Shown in pieces: positions 22,707-34,680 of a stretch of 64,000 nt of DNA. The translations under genes were made by a program, and so were the position numbers. The notes below the pieces were generated by a model that worked only from the letters and a program-made list of their open reading frames with translations, searched no databases and was not told the DNA's origin. The stretch's first letter is position 1; the number at the start of each line of letters is the position of its first letter. Source of the DNA: Anadara kagoshimensis (Eukaryota > Mollusca > Bivalvia > Arcoida > Arcidae); the NCBI GenBank assembly GCA_021292105.1, contig CM037869.1, forward strand, positions 51,515,851 through 51,579,850, read 5' to 3'.

Positions 22707-23195
22707 GATTCAAAGTAAGCAAAAGTGTGAAATTTTGGGACATCAGACATGGACGCCATTTTAAAAAAAAACAACTTTGTTATTCCGCGTCTAACGTAAA
22801 AATAAACATAACCATCGGAAAGACAGTACTGCACTGTGGTTTATACTATAAGTATAAACTAGAAACCAAGGTGGATTAATTCTAAGTTCCCATAATAAAC
22901 ATTTGAAAAGCATTACAAATTTGGACATTTTTGGGTGTAAGATTGTCATTTTCCCATGATATGAGATCATATGGTTGCATTTTGACTGTAAGGATATCAT
23001 TTTCCCGCGAGATGGTCATTTGATTACTGAAAACTACTTTGTGATCTCTACAATTGCGACATAATAAAAAAAACCAATTGAAACGTCACATATTACAGTG
23101 CAGGTTGGAGTGGCAGATAGACAAATCTACCACTGTGTCTTCAACCCGATAAACCTGTCTCAAACATAGGTGAATTGGAAAAGAGAAATATCTTT
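22707..23195. other. Non-coding, nothing recognised
   Basis: No supported feature is seen. Confidence 0.45.
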
Positions 23196-23301
23196 CTCCC
23201 TCATGCAAAGTATTTCCTTAGCTTAATTTGGAAAATATATTTTGGTCCTTTGGGTAGCTTTTCAACATCTTAAATAATTTTGGTTTCATAATTTTGGTCC
23301 A

Positions 23302-23347
23302 AGCACTACTGATGAGGAATTGTATTCCGAAACGGCCGTCTAGTGCT
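23302..23347 (+). ncRNA. Type-I hammerhead ribozyme, copy 1
   Basis: Stem I is AGCACTA (23302-23308) paired with TAGTGCT (23341-23347), 7 of 7 pairs. The core is CTGATGA (23309-23315). Stem II is GGAAT, loop TGT, ATTCC (5 pairs). GAAA follows (23329-23332). Stem III is only 2 bp (AC/GT) with a GGCC loop. The cleavage triplet GTC is at 23338-23340. All invariant core bases are present. Very short stem III is typical of animal retrozyme hammerheads, which may act better as dimers. Confidence 0.88.
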
Positions 23348-23623
23348 GTAAAATTAAAACTGGTATAATATGTAATTTAAACCCCTGAGCCGATATCACT
23401 GCTGGTGGCTGGTGCCCCGAGGATATCACAAACTCAGTAGGCAATAATTTCGTATTATTGTCAGAAATATACTATAATCGTCTAAATTTCCTGCAAGTTA
23501 AAATTGAAACTTCTCAAAAAGTAAGGTATACTCCCTCATGCAAAGTATTTCCTTAGCTTAATTTGGTAAAATATATTTTGGTCCTTTGGGTAGCTTTTCA
23601 ACATCTTAAATAATTTTGGTCCA

Positions 23624-23669
23624 AGCACTACTGATGAGGAATTGTATTCCGAAACGGCCGTCTAGTGCT
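23624..23669 (+). ncRNA. Type-I hammerhead ribozyme, copy 2
   Basis: The motif is identical in sequence to copy 1 across the 46 bases: stem I 23624-23630 with 23663-23669, core 23631-23637, stem II 23638-23650, GAAA 23651-23654 and cleavage triplet GTC 23660-23662. Identity of both copies suggests recent origin or constraint. Confidence 0.88.
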
Positions 23670-23692
23670 GTGAAATTAAAACTGGTATAATA

Positions 23693-24396
23693 TATATGTC
23701 TGTCATAAACATTGCACTTAAATGACTTAAAGAACCACTAATTGCAATGAATGTTATATGAGTGATGCCGTGATGCCAGGTGAATGGACAAAGCCCATTA
23801 AAGTTTGGGAAAAGAGGTGATGTTGACCTACTTTCTAGGTAACAGTGACTTTAAATGTCAAAACCTTTCAACGACTTCTTTGTGTAAACAAAAAGGCAGA
23901 GATGCATGAAACTTCATACTGAATCTACATTTTGAGTTTTATCTGGTTTGCAAAAAGATTTGACCTTGACCTACTTTCAAAGTCACAATGGACTTATATA
24001 GAAAAACCCTTTATTGAATTCTTCTTGTGAATCATAAGACCTAGAGGAGTGAAACTTCAAATAGAGAATCTGCATATTGAGTTGCACCTATTTTCTAGGG
24101 TTGTGACTTTTAGGAATTTTGTTAATCGATTAATCAGGAGAAAATTAATCGTACAGTACAAGGAAATATTCAGATTGACACTGTCACACTAACCATGTCA
24201 TGCTAATAGCTCAACCATTGTATATCTTGTAAGTATAAATCAAAAAGATGATTTATTGATTTATTTAAATTGAAAAATTTGATCAGTACTAGTATTTCTA
24301 TGAATATGCTTTGAACAATATGAAACATTATAAATTAATAACTTTTCAAATTCAAACAAAACTTACATACATGGGAAACTGCATTTAAGTAATTAA
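23693..24396. repeat. Dispersed bivalve-type repeat with GACCTTGACCTA motifs
   Basis: The segment about 23760-24110 repeats pieces such as GATGTTGACCTACTTTC and GACCTTGACCTACTTTC with ATGAAACTTCA. It resembles a non-coding dispersed repeat. The rest is AT-rich and unassigned. Confidence 0.4.
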
Positions 24397-26725
24397 CGGT
24401 TTCAAAAAGACCCCCTAATTATTTTCACTTTTTTTAAGTTGTAACCCTTTTCTGATAAAGATTAGCATAAAGTAACCTATATGTAACTGTTTTATATAAA
24501 AGTAACCTATATGTAACCATTTCAATAAGACCCCCTAATTATTTTCTTTTTAAGTTGTAACCCTTTTTAGCTCACCTGGCCAAAGGCCATGTGAGCTTTT
24601 GCCATCACTTGGCGTCCGTCGTCGTCCGTCGTCCGTCCGTAAACTTTTCACATTTTGACTATCTCCTCTGACACCACTGGAGCAATTTTAAGCAAACTTT
24701 ACAGGAATGATGTATAGAAGGTCCTTTACTTAGATTGCCGAAATTTTTTGATCCGCCAAAAAACATGGCTGCCAGCACAGAAGATAGTTTAACATTGGAC
24801 CCTATGGGAAAAATGCATTTTTAACAATTTCCTCAGAAATGACTGAAGCAAATTTAACCAAACTTTACAGGAATGGTGTAAGGAAGGTCCTTTATTTGGA
24901 TTGCCAAAATTTTTCTGATCCGTCAAAAAACATGGCCGCCAGCACAGAAGATAGTTTAACATTGGACCCTATGGGAAAAGCATATATTTGCTATCTTCTT
25001 TGAAATCGCTGAGCTAATTTGAACCAAACTTTACAGGAATAATGTATGTAAGGTCATTTACTAAGATTGCCCAAATTTTTCTGATCCGCCAAAAAAAATG
25101 GCCGCCAGGGCCAAACAAAGTTTAACATTGGGCCCTATGGGAAAACGCACATTTTGGCTATCTCCTCTGAAACGACTGAAGCAAATTCAATTAAACTTTA
25201 CAGGAATGATGTATGGAAGGTCTTTTGCAAAGATTGCCGAAATTTTTCTGATCCGCCAAAAAACATGGCTGCCAGCGGGGAACATAGTTTAACATTGGAC
25301 CCTATGGGAAAACACATTTTGGCTATCTCCTCTGAAACTACTGAAGCAAACTTAACCAAACTTTATAGAAATGATGTATTGGAGGTCCTTCACAAAGATT
25401 GCCAAAATTTTTCTGATCCGCCTAAAAACATGGCCGCCAGCGCAGAAGATAGTTTAACATTGGACCCTATGGGAAAAACAAATTTTTGGCTATCTCCTCA
25501 GAAATGACTGAAGCCAATTTAACCAAACTTTACAGAAATGATGTAAAGAATGCCCTTTACTTAGATTGCCGAAATTTTTCTGATCAGCCAAAAAACATGG
25601 CCGCCAGCGCAGAAGATAGTTTAATATTGGACCCTATGGGAAAAGCATATATATGCTATCTCCTCTGAAGCTAGTGAAGCAAATTGAATCAAACTTTACA
25701 GTTTGACCCTATTGGAAAAGCATATATACAAATTTGCTTTAAAAGCATTTTAGTCAGGTGAGCGATACAGGCTCATCCTGAGCCTCTGGTTCTAATAAAG
25801 TTTAGCATAATGTAACCTTTATGTAACTGTTTTATATAGAAGTAACATGTATGTAACCATTTCAAAAAGACCCCCTAATTATTTTCACTTTTTTTAAGCT
25901 GTAACTTTTTTTTTTGTAAAGATTAGCATAAAGTAACCTATATGTAACTGTTTTATACAGAAGTAACCTGTATGTAACAATTTCAAAAAGACCCCCTAAT
26001 TATTTTCACTTTTTTTAAGCTGTAACTCTTTTTCTGATAAAGATTAGCATAATTAACCTATATGTAACTGTTTTATACAGAAGTAACCTGTATGTAACCA
26101 TTTCAAAAAGACCCCCTAATTATTTTCACTTTTTTAAAGCTGTAACTCTTTTTCTGATAAAGATTAGTATAAAGTAACCTATATGTAACTGTTTTATATA
26201 GAAGTTACCTGTATGTAACCATTTCAAAAAGACCCCCTAATTATTTTCACTTTTTTTAAGCTGTAACTCTTTTTCTGATAAAGGTTAGCATAAAGTAACC
26301 TATATGTAACTGTTTTATACAGAAGTAACCTGTATGTAACCATTTCAAAAAGACCCCCTAATTATTTTCACTTTTTTTAAGTTGTTTCTCTTTTTCTGAT
26401 AAAGTTTAGCATAATGTAACCTTTATGTAACTGTTTTATATAGAAGTAACATGTATGTAACCATTTCAAAAAGACCCCCTAATTATTTTCACTTTTTTTT
26501 AAGCTGTAACTCTTTTTCTGATAAAAATTAGCATAAAGTAACCTATATGTAACTGTTTTATATAGAAGTAACCTGTATGTAACCATTTCAAAAAGACCCC
26601 CTAATTATTTTCACTTTTTTTAAGTTGTAACTTTTTGTTTTGGTAAAGATTAGCATAAAGTAACCTATATGTAACTATTTGAATAATCCCCCAATTTAAT
26701 TTCACTTTTTTAAGTTGTAACTGTA
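24397..26725. repeat. ~121-bp satellite array, split by an insertion
   Basis: The unit contains AAAAAGACCCCCTAATTATT, a T-run, CTGTAAC, CTGATAAAGATTAGCATAA and AACCTATATGTAACTG. The CCCCCTAATTATT anchor recurs near 24411, 24531, 25871, 25993, 26111, 26232, 26352, 26473 and 26596, a spacing of 118-122 bp. Two units lie left of the inserted repeat (24568-25792) and about seven lie right of it, in the same phase. The unit is non-coding. A detached unit lies at 28118-28245. Confidence 0.92.
24568..25792 (+). mobile_element. Inserted repeat with AGCTCACCTG ends and ~166-bp inner units
   Basis: The insert starts AGCTCACCTGGCCAAAGGCC and closes with CAGGTGAGCGATACAGGC plus a short tail, so its ends carry a short inverted repeat (GCTCACCTG/CAGGTGAGC). 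Near the left end is a GTCCGTCGTCCGTC run. The interior is about six direct repeats of ~166 bp, each with AAAACATGGCCGCCAGC and TTGGACCCTATGGGAAAA. Open frames here are by-products of the repeat. It resembles a well-known high-copy non-coding repeat of bivalves. It landed inside a satellite unit, which resumes directly afterwards. Confidence 0.8.
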
Positions 26726-27176
26726 CTGTCCTAACACAGTAAGTATAACCAGAATACCATATCAGTAGATCAACTTTATTTGGCACTGTGCATTATGGTA
26801 TGTAATGAGTGGTGAAAAGCTACAAATACACAAAACAGGGACTGATAAGAATCAACATACATAATGGTACATGTCTAAAACAATGCATGTAAATATGTAA
26901 CAGCTCGATATAAGTGACTAAGTAACAGCTTGATATAAGTGACTAAGTAAATATGCCAAACAAATACAACTAACAATGCTGGATGGCAACAGGTAACAAT
27001 AATTACAACATGGTATGACAATACACATATTATGTACAAATGTCTATAGCTTGTATGTAGCATGATGAAGGGAACTTGCTATTTATGATTATAGCAATAA
27101 ATCCACAGGACACAGTTTATGGACATGTAAGCATAACATACGAGTGATGTGGCTGACCAAGTACATGAAATGCATG
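26726..27176. other. Non-coding, nothing recognised
   Basis: A short direct repeat (GTAACAGCTCGATATAAGTG and a variant) lies at about 26896-26945. No gene is seen. Confidence 0.45.
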
Positions 27177-27640
27177 TGATCAAATACAAACATACTTATC
27201 CATTTCCGAATCACAATCCAGAAGCAAAGTAAAAACTTTGGAACTGACAAGTTAGGTTAGACACGTGAACCTCCACCAGGGAAGTGAGGCCGGGTGCTCC
27301 GGAAGGGTAAGCACCTCCTGTTTAGCTAGCTACACCCGTCACGTGTGTAATCAAAATTGTGTGAAAGGAACATGGAACTATGAGACGTCAAATATATCCA
27401 AGGCAATCCTGGACACAGAGACATCAAACTTATCAACAATACTGTGATGACGGCCATAAAACTTTTTGAGGGCCTTGATAAGCCTAGGCTTGCAATATCC
27501 CTGAGTCAACAATTTATTTGCAAGCAGCCTACTTCGTTGTACAAAGTCCCCGTAGTGGGAACAAGCTCTACCATAGCGTATTAATTGGGAAACAAATACA
27601 CCATAAGCAGGAGAAGCAGGTATATTGCTGCATAAACAAG
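27177..27640 (-). mobile_element. Truncated Penelope-like element: C-terminal coding plus 3' module
   Basis: 27430-27640 matches the C-terminal coding part of the Naiad element (9047-9280) in the same orientation, including KFYGRHHSIVDKF. From 27430 leftwards it switches to a 3' module shared with 1115-1370 instead of the tail seen at 8990-9046. The element is 5'-truncated near the CAGGTATATTGCTGCATAAA block. Two 3' ends on one coding family point to subfamilies. Confidence 0.7.
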
Positions 27641-29344
27641 TTTACATAAGTATACGTGTGTGGCATATAAGCAGTGTGAAACAGGTTCTGAACTGATATA
27701 ATTATGTATCGGACATGATCTCAATATGAAAATAGCTAATACACACCACGTGTTCAATCAATCACAGTCAGAGATGCTGACAAAAATATGCATTATAACC
27801 AAAAAATACACTATCTGTGTATGCAATTAAAACATATAGTAAGGGATACAAATAATAAACCTACATTGTGGCCTGACAAAGTGTTGGCACTCAAAAACGT
27901 TAATGTAAACTAGAAACTTCTAAAACTGCACATGTGAATAAACCGCCATCTGTTCGGTCCTGTTCTATTAAATCCCTCCAGTATTGGAGCACCTTCGTTA
28001 GCATGAAACAAGAACGACTAAAATAAACAGATTAATAAAGGGAGATAATACAAAATCTTCAAAATTAATGTTTAAAGAGAGGTAACTCTCATACACTATT
28101 AAATGTAACAGTACAGTAACCCTTTTTCTAATAAAGTTTAGCATAAAGTAACCTATATATAACTGTTTTATATAGAAGTAACCTGTATGTAACCATTTCA
28201 AAAAGACCCCCTAATTATTTGCACGTTTTTTTAAGTTGTAACAATTGTCTTTAGTAATTATAATGATTATGTTTGTAACCATTCATCAGTTTGTACCCAG
28301 TTTGTAACCGGTTACAAAACAAACATTTTAAAAAACTGCTCTAATTTCTTGCCATATCTACTTCATTATACTGGTATTTGCCACTCACAGTTGCATTGTG
28401 CACATTTAAGTGAACGTTTTGATATATTGAAGTGTATATATCCTTGTCCGATATTGACACTGACTCCTTGTATCTTAAAAATTATGGCTATTATACCCAT
28501 TTGCATTACCCTTAAGTCAGTGTCGGATACAGTTGACCAAGGACGGTTTGTGCTGCCGGCTACACATGCGAATGAAGGTAACGCAAACGATGTCTTCAGG
28601 TTCTATATATCAGTTTATTCGACGACTTAATTAATTTTAATAAATAATACAACAAAAGAAAGTATGAAAATACAGAAGATTGAAACAATCATAAATATTT
28701 GGTAAATGTAAAAGCCTTTCAAAGCTATGCTGTATTCATACGGGTGCAAGACGTTTCGTCCCATGCCATTTTGTACCATATTCAGGACGATATTTCGTAA
28801 ACTTTTAAGCGGTCAGGGTATTTAACGCCCAGGAGTAGGTTTAAAGCCCAGCAAACGCCCAGGAATATTTTTTGCGCCCAGGAATTTACTATACTTGCTA
28901 CAAAACTGAAATTTGGATATATTGTTAAGAAGACTATATAAGTATCAATGTTAATAAATAATTGAGATTTTTGAAAGTTCCGTGGAGTAATCTTAATTGG
29001 ATTTTTATATGTTGCTACATATTAAAAGTACGGAGTATCAACTGATATAAGATTATAATTTTTATTTATATAACTGATATTTTCGAATAATTGTAATGCA
29101 ATGTTAAATTAAAATGATTTTTAAAAAGTGTTTAAAAATATTTTGATCCGATTGCAGATTAAAATATAAAAGACTGTGTACACTGCTACTCAAATTTTTA
29201 ATTAACCATAATACACCACAGGTGAATACTTGCCACTTCCACTCACGGCGTGGTTTAATTGGATTATCTTGACAATTCACAGGTAATTGTTTATCCGCCG
29301 ATAACAGTTATGACTCGGAGCTACTCGCGTCATTTACAGCTTAT
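27641..29344. other. Non-coding with one detached satellite unit
   Basis: 28118-28245 is a single copy of the ~121-bp satellite. Around 28820-28885 the motif CGCCCAGGAAT recurs three times. A 93-codon open frame at 28349-28630 has no recognisable content. The rest is AT-rich and unassigned. Confidence 0.5.
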
Positions 29345-29467
29345 TCAAATTCCAATTTCAAATTCTTTATTAATCTCATAAACATATTTACAATGTAAAG
29401 AGACAATGTATATATATACAAATAATAAATAAATAACATTTCGTAGTATTATGTAGTAGAGGACAAT

Positions 29468-30286
29468 TTACATACCTGAAGGAGTGACCCTGTTTACAAT
29501 TACAGATATAAATTTACAAAGTCTTGATAGTATCAAAGTATCTTTATGATTAAAAAGTTTTTGCATGGAGAAAATGTTCGGAACTCTGAGATCTTTTGGA
29601 ATGTTTATTCGTCTTTCAGAAACAAATGCAGTGCAGTTAAATATATAATGAAACTCATCTCCTATTTCCTTTGAATCACATAAATAACATATTCTTTCAT
29701 TTCTAGGAACATTTGTATATCTACCAAAATTAATAGGAATTTTTACATTATTCAATCTATACCTTCAAAACAGTTTTGCATTTTTACGTGTTAAATTTAA
29801 CAAATATGGCTCTTAATCTAAAGTACTCTTGTATAATCTATAATTAATACATAGTGGGGAGTTCTGTAAATCACTGTACCATTTTTGTAAAAATTGATCA
29901 TATAAAATTTGTTTTAACATGACATTTTAACCAATTTACACTGTAAAAGTTATGTGTAAACCAAATCTGATTTAATCCACATTCTTCTAAAACACTCTTA
30001 ACATAGTTTAACCAAGGGAAATTACAGTTATTATGAACAGATTGATAGTAAATTAAATTATAAATATTGTTTGTTAGTTTACTGTTATGTGCCCATACTA
30101 TTTTAGCCCAATAAGTGATAATTTTAGTTTTAACATCAATAGAGAGTGGTGTTCTTCCAAGTTCACAATATACCATATTATTCGGTGTATATTTGTTAAC
30201 ACATAACACATGTTTACAAAATTTTAGATGCAACTGTTCAATAATGTCTAACTTGCTAAAACCCCATAACTCACAACCATATAATA
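29468..30286 (-). pseudogene. LINE-B ORF2 C-terminal part
   Basis: ORF 30290-29898 continues the thumb region of LINE-B: GCELWGFSKLDIIEQLHLKF, then NNMVYCELGRTPLSI. After a frame break near 29890-29760, ORF 29755-29468 carries the C-terminal zinc-binding motif CYLCDSKEIGDEFHYIFNC (Cys-Cys-His-Cys) found at the end of many LINE ORF2 proteins. The corresponding residues in LINE-A are CTKCCDGKIGDEFHLLFEC, so the two are relatives, not copies of one recent parent. Confidence 0.8.
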
Positions 30287-30501
30287 ACAATAATAATAAT
30301 AATAACTTTTATTCACTCTAAGTCCACCGGGGGTGGTACAAGAGGTAACACATTTCCATATTTACAATCTACGCATGCCACATAAATTACACATTAAATA
30401 CAATACATCATACAATAACAAACAAATACAAAGGTATAATTCTTATAATATATAATAAAATACTCATTATTATATATACAGTATAATAACTGAGAAAACT
30501 G

Positions 30502-33500
30502 TTAATATTCAAGTTGGGCTTCCTTCAGAAATTTAATTAGATTAAGTAGTTTCTTTCTATTTTTAGACTTAAACAATGCCGAAAATTTGTAAGTGTTTGC
30601 ATTTTTCCAGTAACTAACATCAATATATTTAATACGTAAATGCCTAAAATTACAACATTCAAAAAGTAAATGAAATTCATCACCAATTTTACCATCACAA
30701 CATTTAGTACATAATCGTTCATTTCTAGAGACATTGGTCCACCGACCTGTTTCAATAGGAAGTCTATGATTACCTGTTCTGAATTTTGTTAGGATTAGTC
30801 TTTGTGTATTTGGAAGTATATTCAGATAATTTTCTAAACAAAACTCTGTTTTAAATATTCGATAAGAAACGGTTTTTGGTGAATTAAATATATCTTGGTC
30901 CCATTTTTGAATAAATTGATCCTCAAGTTTCCTTTCAACTGCTTTAATTATCCATTGGTTGCTTAAGAATTGTCCCTGAGTGTCCCAAATGTTGCTAAAA
31001 CCAAGAGAATCAAAAATAGACTTTATCTTTTCAATCCATGGCACTTTTTTCCCATCTTGGAACATTTTAAACATAAGGTTATAAAAAATATAAGAAAATT
31101 TGTCTGGTTCATTTACTATTCTACACCAAAAAGATATCATTCTTTTACAGATTATAATATTTAAAGGGAAGCGACCGAGTTCTCCATATACCATACAGTT
31201 AGGAGTAGACTTGCGTAACTTTAAAACCTTCTTACAAAATTTCAAGTGTATATTTTCTAAAATAGATATATTTTCAAATCCCCAAACTTCGCTACCGTAG
31301 GTCAAGATAGGAACAATCATTTTATCGAATAAATTCAACTGACATTTAACAGATAAGTTTAAATTAGTAATCTTTTTATATACACCGAAAAGGGCTCTAG
31401 AAGCTTGTTCTACTAATTTTTTTCTAGCTTTGAAAAACTTCCCATTTTTACTAAAAATAATTCCTAAATAACCGTAATGGTCCACGAATTCTAAGGGAGT
31501 ATCTTTATATTTTAAAACTGAGGAATGTTTTGCTCTACCCCTTGAAAATACCATTATTTTAGTCTTCTTGATATTTACATCTAATTTCCAATGATCACAA
31601 TAAAATGCAAAGTTATCAAGAGCTTCCTGCATTGAAGTTATATCTTCTGCGAATATTAAAGTATCATCAGCATACAATAAGAGAAAAATTTTGAAATAGA
31701 GTCTCAATTGATCATTACATTTACTGGATATACTTGATAGACCTTTAACATTTTCTTGTACAAAGAACTCTTCCAAATCATTCAAAAACAAAGAAAATAG
31801 AAATGGTGATAAATTTTCACCCTGCCTCACACCAACATTACACATAAAATATTCAGATTTTTGTTCTCCAATCATAACACATGATTTGATAGATTTATAC
31901 ATATTTTTAATAATATCAAAACATTTACCATTTATTAAATATTTCTGTAATTTGATCCATAACCCCCCTCTCCAAACAGAATCAAAAGCTTTGCGAAAAT
32001 CAATAAATGTGCAGAACAATTTCTTTTTATCCGCAAACAACAATTCAATCAAGCAATGTAAAATAAATATATTATCCGATGTAGAGTATGATTTTCTAAA
32101 ACCAGCTTGAACTTTTGTGATTAAGTCTACCTTTTCAGCATAATCGTTAAGTCGTTTATTAATAATCCCTGTAAATACCTTCCCAAAACAACTCACTAAG
32201 GTTATTGCTCTATAGTTATCCGGGTCTGCTTTATCCCCTTTATTTTTATAGACAGGCTTTATGACACCTACCAGCCACTCTTCAGGAATTATTCCAGTGT
32301 CAAAAACTAAATTGAAAAGTTTGGTATATATTGGTAACATTAAATGTAAAGTCGATTTAAGATATTCATTAATAATGCCATCTTGTGCACACGATTTATC
32401 ATTTTTTAAATTATTAACAATATAAACAATTTCAGATTCTTTAATTGGACTATTTATTTCAAAGTTATAAGTACTGTTAGGAAACACATCAAAGTTGGGT
32501 TCTTGAAGACGTTCATCTGTATCATCTATTTCATTAATATTTTTGAAAAATTCATAAAAAATATTTAAATTCAAGTTGTTATTAGCCGAACTTTGGTTAT
32601 TTTTATTTAATATTTTCCAGTATTCCTTAGGGTTTTTGGTTCGTAAATTATTTAGTTTTTGTCTAATTTTCCTTTTATAGTTAGCATAATGCTTCGATAC
32701 AGTTCTTTTATAATTTTTACTAGCAGCTTTAAGATTAGATTTTGAAATTTCAGACTTATCGCTATTATGACGTTTCAAAGCTTTGTGGTATAATTTTCGT
32801 GTTTCATTACATTCTTTATTAAACCAGAGTTTATTCTTTCTCTTATTATTATTATTTTTTTCTTAAAGTAACCAAAAGATTTCTTTGCCGAAATGGAAAA
32901 AAATATTTGATATGCTTTTGGTTACACCTCCAATAACACATTTAATGTTCACATCTTCATAATTATTTAACAGATCATGAATTTTACGTATTTCTTCCCT
33001 ATCAATATTGTCGACAAATAAATTAGCTTTTTCAGGTATCCACTTTCTTAGCTTTATCTCAGGATTATAAATCTCTTCTAGTTTGACATGATTAATATTT
33101 AATTTAAATTTTATCACAATTGGACAGTGGATATCGGACAACAGACCACAAAAGTTAAGAACTGAAAAATCGTCAATTATATTAAACAACATAGGTGAAC
33201 ATACAGCATAATCAATCAAACTAACTCCTTTCGAAGTAGTTTTACCAATACCTTTATCATTACCAACTGTACCGTTAACGATAAATAAATTACTATTTTT
33301 ACATAAATCAATTAATCTGTATCCAAATGTATTAGGAGATTTCCTATCGCTATTTGCTCTGTTTAGAGGTACCCCAATATTCTTTAAAATTTCACATCCA
33401 AATAGAAGTTTGTCAGCTTCGGAATCAACATCAATTACATCCGAAATATACTTGTCGGGTTCTATATAGTCCAGTAACTGACCAGTTCTAGAGTTAAAAT

Positions 33501-34680
33501 CCCCTAATAAACAAATATTATTACATAAAGAAGAAACACGCACTATTTCATCCTCAATTTCATCAAAACTATCGACATTCGAATAAATAGAATCTATAGG
33601 AGGTAAATATACAGCCCCGATGATAATGTCCCCATTTTGACATACATTATGTCCTTTAATAAACATAATAAAATCACATTTACTTTTAATAATAGTAAAA
33701 TGATTATTAATATTTTTTCTTATAAAAATAGCAATTCCCCCAGACTTATTGTTACTTCTATTTTTACAATAACATTCATATCCAGGTATACATGTGTCGT
33801 CAAGATCAGTTAATTTGGTTTCACTAAAACACAAAATGTCATACTTATTTACAAAATTTTCAAACTCAGGGGTCAATAATTTCGACTTTAAACCACAGAC
33901 ATTTAAAGCACATATATTAAGATCTAGATCAGAAAAACAAGCATCATTATTTACATCACCATAAACTGCATTATTTACATTAATCTTATCATTAGCCTCA
34001 ATTTCATCAGTATTTGAAACTGCATAATTTACGTCATTGATCTCAGTTCCATCAACATTTGTATCTGCAACTTCAGTACTTAAACAATATACAACGTCAA
34101 TACAAAATTTATCTTCATCAAAATAAGAAATTTCATTGTGCTCAATATTTACGGTTTCAAATTCAACAGAAACCGTATTCAAACCATTATTGCAGATAAG
34201 ATTTCCATCTCCAATCTCAGGAAGAGAATCATTAACAATTTCTATTTCATTATTTACAACTTCTATTTCACTTTTGTCGAAGACCGGGAGAAAATTTTTA
34301 ATGTCTGTATTTATTTCATTTACTGTTCTATTTGCATAATTATTATTATCATTTATTAAAACAAAGGTGTCAACATATGTTGAACTAACCAATTCACTGT
34401 TAAGAGTATAGTCACTTTCTGTTACATTAATTTCACGTGTAATATTATTAATACTATTGCTAACTGGAACATCATTCAAATTACATTCACAGGATAGAGA
34501 CTTTTTAATCTGATTATCAATTGCATTATCAGAGTCAAATTCGTTATTAAAGGCAATTTGAATAATGTTACTACCAGCAATACTATCAGTTGACGAATCA
34601 ATTTCATTAGTTGCACCTGTACTTAAATTAACAGATATTTTGTCCGTATCAACCCACTTACTGCCGCCCCCGGCGTGGCC
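30502..34680 (-). CDS. LINE-A ORF2: endonuclease and reverse transcriptase
   Basis: The frame is continuous with ORF1 after the TAG. It begins with about 250 acidic, Asn/Asp/Glu/Ile-rich residues without any Met, then an APE-type endonuclease (ICALNVCGLKSK, CFSETKL, LLGDFNSR, SDIHCPIV). A premature TAA sits at 32863-32865. The same frame then continues with RT: IKPVYKNKGDKADPDNYRA, FIDFRKAFDSVWRGG, GVRQGENLSPFLFSLFLND, and the catalytic LLYADDTLIFAED near 31670. A thumb region and the zinc motif CTKCCDGKIGDEFHLLFEC follow, and it ends at 30502. The protein nicks target DNA and reverse transcribes the element RNA. The first AUG in frame lies inside the endonuclease domain, so translation must come through the TAG or from a non-AUG start. 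Confidence 0.82.

Larger units (their letters stand above)
23196..23692 (+). mobile_element. Retrozyme-like tandem: 322-bp monomer between two hammerhead ribozymes
   Basis: Two near-identical blocks (23196-23372 and 23531-23692) each end in a complete type-I hammerhead motif. The predicted cleavage sites follow 23340 and 23662, which delimits one 322-nt monomer with partial copies on both sides. This is the genomic layout of retrozymes: small non-autonomous retroelements with no ORF whose RNA self-cleaves into unit-length, often circular, RNAs. They are believed to depend on a helper reverse transcriptase, and Penelope-like elements have been suggested because they also carry hammerheads. The first block carries an extra ~15 bp (TTTCATAATTTTGG) upstream of the ribozyme. 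No ORF is present. Confidence 0.8.

Noticed and set aside
25098..25668. Open frames in 25.1-25.7 kb as a gene
   Set aside because: They follow ~166-bp non-coding tandem units and repeat the same peptide by default.
24397..26725. Regularly spaced repeats as a CRISPR array
   Set aside because: The whole ~121-bp unit repeats with no unique spacers, and the context is eukaryotic.
34136..34359. Plus-strand ORFs over 34.1-34.4 kb
   Set aside because: Antisense shadows of the acidic N-terminal part of LINE-A ORF2.
32863..34479. 538-aa ORF as an independent protein starting at 34479
   Set aside because: The first codon is TTG and the frame is open upstream to the ORF1 TAG. It is the middle of LINE ORF2.
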